From CAVXJN01 sp963762165 (lineage in GTDB: Bacteria; Pseudomonadota; Gammaproteobacteria; JASBUN01), in assembly GCA_963762165.1 (NCBI GenBank), contig CAVXJN010000003.1, positions 1,178,001-1,242,000 on the forward strand: a DNA stretch of 64,000 nucleotides, read 5' to 3'. This document shows positions 58,152-64,000 of this stretch, one piece after another. The first letter of the stretch is position 1; each line of letters begins with the position of its first letter. The translations under genes and the position numbers were made by a program. The notes under the pieces were generated by a model. It had not been told where the DNA came from, searched no databases, and worked only from the letters and a program-made list of their open reading frames with translations.

Positions 58152-58188
58152 CGACAGGCCGCGTGTTTTCCGGCCTGTCTTTTGTTTT
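58152..58188 (+). terminator. Intrinsic terminator or attenuator in the str-operon leader
   Basis: CGACAGGCCG / CGGCCTGTC stem (58152-58161 with 58171-58179), then TTTTGTTTT. It lies between the promoter and rpsL, about 5 nt after the predicted start, so it can end rpoBC readthrough and would also attenuate the new transcript if that start is right. Confidence 0.8.
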
Positions 58189-58387
58189 CCCAGAGTGGTC
58201 CAGGTGCCTGCAGGGCGCATGCGGACCACGTCGCGAGTAGGGTCTCCCCGGGCGCCGCTAAGGCCCGGTTGGCACTCCCCAGAGATTGGGAGTGGTGGCG
58301 TAAGTCACTGAAAACGTAACCGTTCTCACCGTGCTCGCGGGCGTGGGGCCAATTGTTGTGGGCCTGTTAAGCCGGAGTTTGCGATTC

Positions 58388-58762
58388 ATGGCAACGATTA
58401 ACCAGTTGGTGCGCAAGCCGCGTCGCCGCAAGGTGGAAAAGAGCAACGTGCCTGCGCTGGAGGCGTCTCCGCAAAAGCGTGGGGTCTGCACCCGTGTGTA
58501 CACCACCACCCCGAAGAAGCCGAACTCGGCATTGCGTAAGGTCGCCCGCGTGCGCCTGACCAACGGTTTCGAAGTTTCGAGCTATATCGGCGGTGAAGGT
58601 CATAACCTTCAAGAGCACTCGGTGGTGCTGATTCGTGGCGGTCGTGTGAAGGATTTGCCGGGTGTCCGGTATCACACGGTACGCGGAAGTTTGGATACGT
58701 CCGGTGTCGACAGTCGGCGCCAGGGTCGTTCGAAGTACGGCGCGAAGCGCCCGAAGGGTTGA
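58388..58762 (+). CDS. rpsL: 30S ribosomal protein S12
   Basis: Decoding-centre protein of 124 residues: ATINQLVRKPRRRKVEKSNV, VYTTTPKKPNSALRKVARVR and GGRVKDLPGVRYHTVRGSLD, ending SKYGAKRPKG. The lysines where streptomycin-resistance changes arise (PKKPNS and GRVKDLPG) are wild type. ATG at 58388 is preferred over an in-frame start 19 codons upstream because homologues begin here. First gene of the str operon, intact. Confidence 0.98.
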   Translation: MATINQLVRKPRRRKVEKSNVPALEASPQKRGVCTRVYTTTPKKPNSALRKVARVRLTNGFEVSSYIGGEGHNLQEHSVVLIRGGRVKDLPGVRYHTVRGSLDTSGVDSRRQGRSKYGAKRPKG

Positions 58763-58799
58763 TCGTCAGATCCCGAATCGAGAGTTTTGAGAGCAGGCC

Positions 58800-59270
58800 A
58801 TGCCTAGAAGAAGAGAAATTCCCAAGCGCGCCATTCTTCCGGATCCCAAGTTCGGAAGCGAAATGCTGACCAAGTTCATCAATATGCTGATGGTGGACGG
58901 CAAAAAATCGGTCGCCGAGAAGATCGTGTATGACGCATTGGATCAAATTTCGGAAAAGACCAAAGGCGACGCGCTGGAGATTTTGAACAAGGCGCTGGAA
59001 AACGTAAGCCCGCGGGTCGAGGTCAAGTCTCGTCGCGTCGGCGGCGCAACGTATCAGGTGCCGATTGAAGTGCGTCCGGTGCGCCGTACCACGCTGGCAA
59101 TGCGCTGGATGATGGATGCAGCCCGCAAGCGCGGCGAGAAGTCCATGGCGCGCCGCTTGGCCGGAGAGATCATGGAGGCGTCTGAAAGTCGCGGTTCAGC
59201 AGTCAAGAAACGCGAAGACACCCATCGCATGGCAGACGCCAACAAGGCTTTCGCGCATTACCGCTGGTAA
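58800..59270 (+). CDS. rpsG: 30S ribosomal protein S7
   Basis: Primary 16S-binding protein that nucleates assembly of the small-subunit head, 156 residues: PRRREIPKRAILPDPKFGSE, KSVAEKIVYDALDQISEKT, VRPVRRTTLAMRWMMDAARK and ending THRMADANKAFAHYRW. In E. coli S7 represses the str operon by binding the rpsL-rpsG spacer. The spacer here is only 37 nt, so such a site would have to be compact. Intact. Confidence 0.98.
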   Translation: MPRRREIPKRAILPDPKFGSEMLTKFINMLMVDGKKSVAEKIVYDALDQISEKTKGDALEILNKALENVSPRVEVKSRRVGGATYQVPIEVRPVRRTTLAMRWMMDAARKRGEKSMARRLAGEIMEASESRGSAVKKREDTHRMADANKAFAHYRW

Positions 59271-59314
59271 TCGCAAAAGCTACACGTAACAGATTTTGTT
59301 GAGGTAACGCCGCA

Positions 59315-61411
59315 GTGCCACGCAAGACCCAAATCGAGCGCTATCGCAATATCGGCATCATGGCCCATATCGATGCCGGTAAGACGACGACCACTGAGCG
59401 CGTGCTTTTTTACACCGGTATCTCCCACAAGATCGGTGAGGTGCACGACGGTGCTGCAGTCATGGACTGGATGGAGCAGGAGCAGGAGCGTGGTATTACG
59501 ATCACGTCCGCTGCGACCACCTGTTTCTGGCAAGGCATGGACAAGCAGTTTCCGGAGCATCGCATCAATATTATCGATACGCCGGGACACGTCGATTTCA
59601 CGATTGAAGTCGAGCGTTCGCTGCGCGTATTGGACGGCGCGTGCGCAGTTTTCTGTGCGGTCGGTGGCGTCGAGCCCCAGTCCGAGACCGTGTGGCGGCA
59701 GGCCAACAAGTACCAAGTGCCGCGGATGGCGTTCGTCAACAAAATGGATCGCGCCGGTGCGAATTTTCTGCGCGTGGTCAAGCAGATCAAAGACCGTTTG
59801 GGCGCCAATCCCGTGCCGATTCAGCTGAACATTGGCGCTGAAGAAGGTTTCAAAGGTATCGTCGATTTGATCCGCATGCAGGCGATCTATTGGAACGAAT
59901 CCGACCTTGGTGCGACCTACGAGGCGAAAGAGATTCCGGCCGAACTGCAGGCGCAGGCACAGGAATTGCGTGAGCAATTGGTCGAGGCGGCTGCCGAAGC
60001 CAACGAAGAGCTGATGGAGAAATATCTCGAAGGCGGCGAGCTTTCGGCAGAGGAAATCAAGCAAGGGGTGCGCTTGCGCACACTGAATAACGAAATCGTG
60101 CCCTGTTTGTGCGGTTCTGCGTTCAAGAACAAGGGCGTGCAGGCCATGCTCGACGCCATCGTCGAATTCATGCCGGCGCCCACCGACGTTTTGGCCATCA
60201 AGGGTCATCTCGACGACAAGGACGAGACCGAAGCGCTGCGTCACTCTACCGACGATGAGCCTTTTGCTGCGCTGGCGTTCAAGATCGCGACTGACCCGTT
60301 CGTTGGTACGCTGACCTTCTTCCGCGTCTATTCCGGTGTCATCAAATCCGGTGACACCGTATACAACCCGGTCAAAAGCAAAAAAGAGCGGGTTGGCCGT
60401 ATCGTGCAGATGCACGCGAATTCGCGCGAAGAAATCAAGGAAGTCCGCGCCGGCGACATCGCCGCCGCGGTCGGCCTAAAGGACGTCACCACGGGCGACA
60501 CGCTTTGCGATCCGAGCAACATCATTACGCTGGAGCGGATGGAGTTCCCGGAGCCGGTGATCTCCATTGCCATTGAGCCAAAGACCAAGGCCGATCAGGA
60601 AAAGATGGGTATTGCGTTGTCGAAACTGGCCCAGGAAGATCCTTCGTTCCGCGTGCACACCGACGAGGAGTCGGGCCAGACGATCATTTCCGGCATGGGT
60701 GAGTTGCATCTGGAAATCATCGTCGATCGCATGAAGCGCGAGTTCAAGGTCGAGGCGAACGTTGGCAAGCCGCAGGTGGCTTATCGCGAAACGATTCGCA
60801 AATCGGTGGAGCAGGAAGGCAAGTTCGTGCGCCAGTCCGGCGGCCGCGGTCAGTATGGTCACGTGTGGCTGAAGATCGAGCCGAAGGAGCCGGGTTCCGG
60901 GTACGAATTCGAAAACGCGATCGTCGGTGGCGTGGTCCCCCGCGAATATATTCCGGCCGTCGACAAAGGCGTTCAGGAACAGTTGGGAAATGGCGTGTTG
61001 GCGGGTTTCCCGGTCGTGGACGTGAAGGTCACCTTGTACGACGGTTCCTACCACGACGTCGACTCGTCGGAAATGGCATTCAAGATCGCTGGTTCCATGG
61101 CCTTCAAAGAAGGCGCGGCGAAGGCCAATCCCGCGTTGCTCGAACCGATCATGAAGGTCGAAGTGGTCACGCCGGAAGAATACATGGGCGATGTCATGGG
61201 GGATCTCAATCGTCGTCGCGGGCTGGTTCAAGGTATGGAAGAGGCGCCGGCGGGCAAGATCGTGCGTGCAGAGGTGCCGTTGGCCGAGATGTTCGGCTAT
61301 GCCACGGACCTGCGCTCGGCCACGCAAGGCCGCGCGACTTATTCGATGGAATTCGGCAAGTACGCCGAGGCGCCTACAAGCGTCGCCGAAGCGGTAATGA
61401 AGAGCAAATAA
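59315..61411 (+). CDS. fusA: Elongation factor G
   Basis: Translocase GTPase, 698 residues. GTP-binding motifs NIGIMAHIDAGKTTTTERVL (G1), ERGITITSAATT (G2), DTPGHVDFTIEVERSLRVLD (G3) and NKMDRAGANF (G4) are intact, followed by domains II-V ending RGRATYSMEFGKYAEAP-like sequence (TQGRATYSMEFGKYAEAPTS). The start is GTG at 59315 with GAGGTAA upstream. No second fusA is in the window. Free of indels. Confidence 0.98.
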   Translation: MPRKTQIERYRNIGIMAHIDAGKTTTTERVLFYTGISHKIGEVHDGAAVMDWMEQEQERGITITSAATTCFWQGMDKQFPEHRINIIDTPGHVDFTIEVERSLRVLDGACAVFCAVGGVEPQSETVWRQANKYQVPRMAFVNKMDRAGANFLRVVKQIKDRLGANPVPIQLNIGAEEGFKGIVDLIRMQAIYWNESDLGATYEAKEIPAELQAQAQELREQLVEAAAEANEELMEKYLEGGELSAEEIKQGVRLRTLNNEIVPCLCGSAFKNKGVQAMLDAIVEFMPAPTDVLAIKGHLDDKDETEALRHSTDDEPFAALAFKIATDPFVGTLTFFRVYSGVIKSGDTVYNPVKSKKERVGRIVQMHANSREEIKEVRAGDIAAAVGLKDVTTGDTLCDPSNIITLERMEFPEPVISIAIEPKTKADQEKMGIALSKLAQEDPSFRVHTDEESGQTIISGMGELHLEIIVDRMKREFKVEANVGKPQVAYRETIRKSVEQEGKFVRQSGGRGQYGHVWLKIEPKEPGSGYEFENAIVGGVVPREYIPAVDKGVQEQLGNGVLAGFPVVDVKVTLYDGSYHDVDSSEMAFKIAGSMAFKEGAAKANPALLEPIMKVEVVTPEEYMGDVMGDLNRRRGLVQGMEEAPAGKIVRAEVPLAEMFGYATDLRSATQGRATYSMEFGKYAEAPTSVAEAVMKSK

Positions 61412-61450
61412 CAAGTTTGGTTCCAAGACATTTGTGAGAGGTAAGACGCC

Positions 61451-62641
<1,191 letters not shown>

Positions 62642-62686
62642 CAATTAAGGGGAGGAGGGATCGATTCCCTCCCCGAGAGAAACGAG

Positions 62687-63001
62687 ATGGCATCTAAACA
62701 GAGAATTCGCATTCGGTTGAAGTCGTTCGATCATCGCTTGATCGATCGATCTGCAGCGGAGATTGTGGAAACCGCCAAGCGCACCGGTGCGCAGGTCAAA
62801 GGCCCGATTCCGCTGCCGACCAAGAAAGAACGCTTCACCGTGTTGATTTCTCCGCATGTGAACAAAGACGCGCGCGATCAGTATGAATTGCGCACGCACA
62901 AGCGGTTGATGGATATCGTCGAACCCACGGACAAGACCGTCGATGCGTTGATGAAGCTCGATCTGGCGGCTGGCGTGGATGTGCAGATCAAACTGAACTG
63001 A
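62687..63001 (+). CDS. rpsJ: 30S ribosomal protein S10 (NusE)
   Basis: 104 residues: KQRIRIRLKSFDHRLIDRSA, GPIPLPTKKERFTVLISPHV and THKRLMDIVEPTDKTVDALM. Besides ribosome assembly it works with NusB on boxA RNA and with NusG. Only 45 nt separate it from tuf, so the S10 operon is read as a continuation of the str operon, as in many non-enteric gammaproteobacteria. Confidence 0.98.
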   Translation: MASKQRIRIRLKSFDHRLIDRSAAEIVETAKRTGAQVKGPIPLPTKKERFTVLISPHVNKDARDQYELRTHKRLMDIVEPTDKTVDALMKLDLAAGVDVQIKLN

Positions 63002-63073
63002 TGAGCGTGTTCCGGGATTGAGCGCTCCTAAGAGCGCGGGATTATCTGGACTGCAGGGTGTTTGGAGATAGCA

Positions 63074-63715
63074 ATGGCTATTGGATTAATCGGTCGAAAA
63101 GCGGGAATGACCCGGGTGTTCACCCAGGACGGTAATTCCGTGCCCGTGACCGTGATCGTTGTCGAACCGAACCGCGTTACCCAGCTTAAGGGCTTGGATA
63201 GTGACGGGTATCGTGCCGTGCAGGTCACGACCGGCGCTCGCCGTTCATCGCTGGTCAGTAAGGCGATGGCCGGCCATTTCGCCAAGGCGTCGGTCGATGC
63301 CGGCCGCGGACTGTGGGAATTCAGGTTGTCCGACGGCGAAGGTGATGACCTTCAGGTCGGCGGCGAGATCAAAGCGGATCTGTTCGAAGTCGGGCAGAAG
63401 GTCGATGTCGACGGCACGAGTATCGGTAAAGGTTTTCAAGGTGCGGTGAAACGTCACCATTTCCGGACTCAGGATGCTACCCACGGTAATTCGCTGTCCC
63501 ATCGAGCCCCTGGTTCCATCGGTCAGAACCAGACCCCTGGGCGCGTATTCAAGGGTAAGAAAATGGCCGGCCACATGGGTAACGCCCGCGTCACGACCCA
63601 GAATCTGGAAGTCGTGCGGGTCGACGTGGACCGCAATCTGATTCTGGTGAAGGGCGCAGTACCCGGCGCCAAGGGCGGAGACGTGATTGTTCGTCCCGCT
63701 GTGAAAGCGCGATAG
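63074..63715 (+). CDS. rplC: 50S ribosomal protein L3
   Basis: Early assembly protein near the peptidyl-transferase centre, 213 residues: GLIGRKAGMTRVFTQDGNSV, SIGKGFQGAVKRHHFRTQDA and THGNSLSHRAPGSIGQNQTP, with GRVFKGKKMAGHMGN. ATG at 63074 follows GGAGATAGCA. An in-frame codon at 63062 would add four residues and is not supported. Intact. Confidence 0.98.
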   Translation: MAIGLIGRKAGMTRVFTQDGNSVPVTVIVVEPNRVTQLKGLDSDGYRAVQVTTGARRSSLVSKAMAGHFAKASVDAGRGLWEFRLSDGEGDDLQVGGEIKADLFEVGQKVDVDGTSIGKGFQGAVKRHHFRTQDATHGNSLSHRAPGSIGQNQTPGRVFKGKKMAGHMGNARVTTQNLEVVRVDVDRNLILVKGAVPGAKGGDVIVRPAVKAR

Positions 63716-63724
63716 GAGTCGGTG

Positions 63725-64000
63725 ATGGAGTTGCAACTCACAAATGCTAAACAGGGCGGCACCGTACAGGTCGCTGACACCGCGTTCGGCACGGACTTCA
63801 ATGAAGGGTTGATCCACCAGGTGGTTACCGCCTACCTGGCCGGCGCCCGCAGCGGCACCAAGGCGCAGAAGACGCGATCGGATGTGCGCGGTGGTGGCGC
63901 CAAGCCTTGGCGGCAAAAAGGCACCGGTCGGGCCCGTGCCGGCAGCATACGTAGCCCGTTGTGGCGTGGCGGCGGCAAGACCTTCGCGGCGCAGCCGCGG
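63725..64000 (+). CDS. rplD: 50S ribosomal protein L4 (3' end outside window)
   Basis: 92 uninterrupted residues are visible: MELQLTNAKQGGTVQVADTA, FNEGLIHQVVTAYLAGARSG and the RNA-binding loop RSDVRGGGAKPWRQKGTGRA with RAGSIRSPLWRGGG. L4 lines the exit tunnel and in enterics represses the S10 operon. ATG is 9 nt after rplC. Confidence 0.97.
   Translation, partial: MELQLTNAKQGGTVQVADTAFGTDFNEGLIHQVVTAYLAGARSGTKAQKTRSDVRGGGAKPWRQKGTGRARAGSIRSPLWRGGGKTFAAQPR

Overview
The window is a high-GC chromosomal segment of a gammaproteobacterium. Evidence: the 16S/23S sequences; the order birA-coaX-SPOR-tRNA(Thr)/(Tyr)/(Gly)/(Thr)-tuf-tRNA(Trp)-secE-nusG-rplKAJL-rpoBC-rpsL-rpsG-fusA-tuf-rpsJ-rplC-rplD; and anmK-mepM-tyrS next to an rRNA operon. 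A PEP-CTERM protein, a cytochrome c-FTR1 fusion and a bactofilin point to a free-living environmental lineage. I cannot place it below class.

Layout. 0-6.3 kb: a cobalamin locus (B12 riboswitch, TonB, PduO-type adenosyltransferase, FecCD-type permease with ATPase) around two metallo-beta-lactamase-fold hydrolases, plus a HAD phosphatase. 6.5-9.4 kb: rppH-ptsP. 9.4-12.1 kb: an operon with a Fur-like site (porin, FMN-binding protein, PepSY protein). 12.2-18.2 kb: A-type Fe-S carrier with an ATP-grasp protein, yggX, hemJ, a TlpA-type thioredoxin, an ECF sigma factor with an anti-sigma/DsrE fusion, and a ClC channel. 18.3-22.5 kb: a candidate small RNA, argC, a DUF6776-like gene, bactofilin, erpA, citrate synthase. 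22.5-28.6 kb: cytochrome c-FTR1 permease, anmK, mepM, tyrS. 28.7-34.3 kb: a complete rrn operon (16S, tRNA-Ile, tRNA-Ala, 23S, 5S). 34.4-40 kb: an IS3-family remnant, a PEP-CTERM protein with a sigma-54-like promoter, an M61 peptidase, a Sel1-repeat protein. 40-64 kb: birA-coaX-SPOR, tRNAs, ugd and the translation/transcription core (tuf to rplD).

Quality caveat. About twenty genes, many of them essential (tyrS, tuf copy 1, secE, nusG, rplK, rplA, rplJ, rplL, rpoC, argC), are broken by one or more single-base indels, often compensating and often extra bases. Protein similarity continues across every break, so I treat these as sequence errors and annotate each gene over its full span. Indels are dense at 3.7-7.5, 12.6-13.7, 34.7-37.5 and 42.7-49.3 kb and rare elsewhere.

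Functional links. Much of the accessory content concerns iron, haem, Fe-S and cobalamin: two Fur-like sites, an iron permease, two A-type carriers, YggX, HemJ and B12 uptake. No phage, CRISPR array or defence island is visible. The best leads for something new are the ECF/anti-sigma-DsrE/TlpA/HemJ cluster, the candidate Hfq-type small RNA before argC, the sigma-54-like promoter before the PEP-CTERM gene, and the terminator just after the str-operon promoter.
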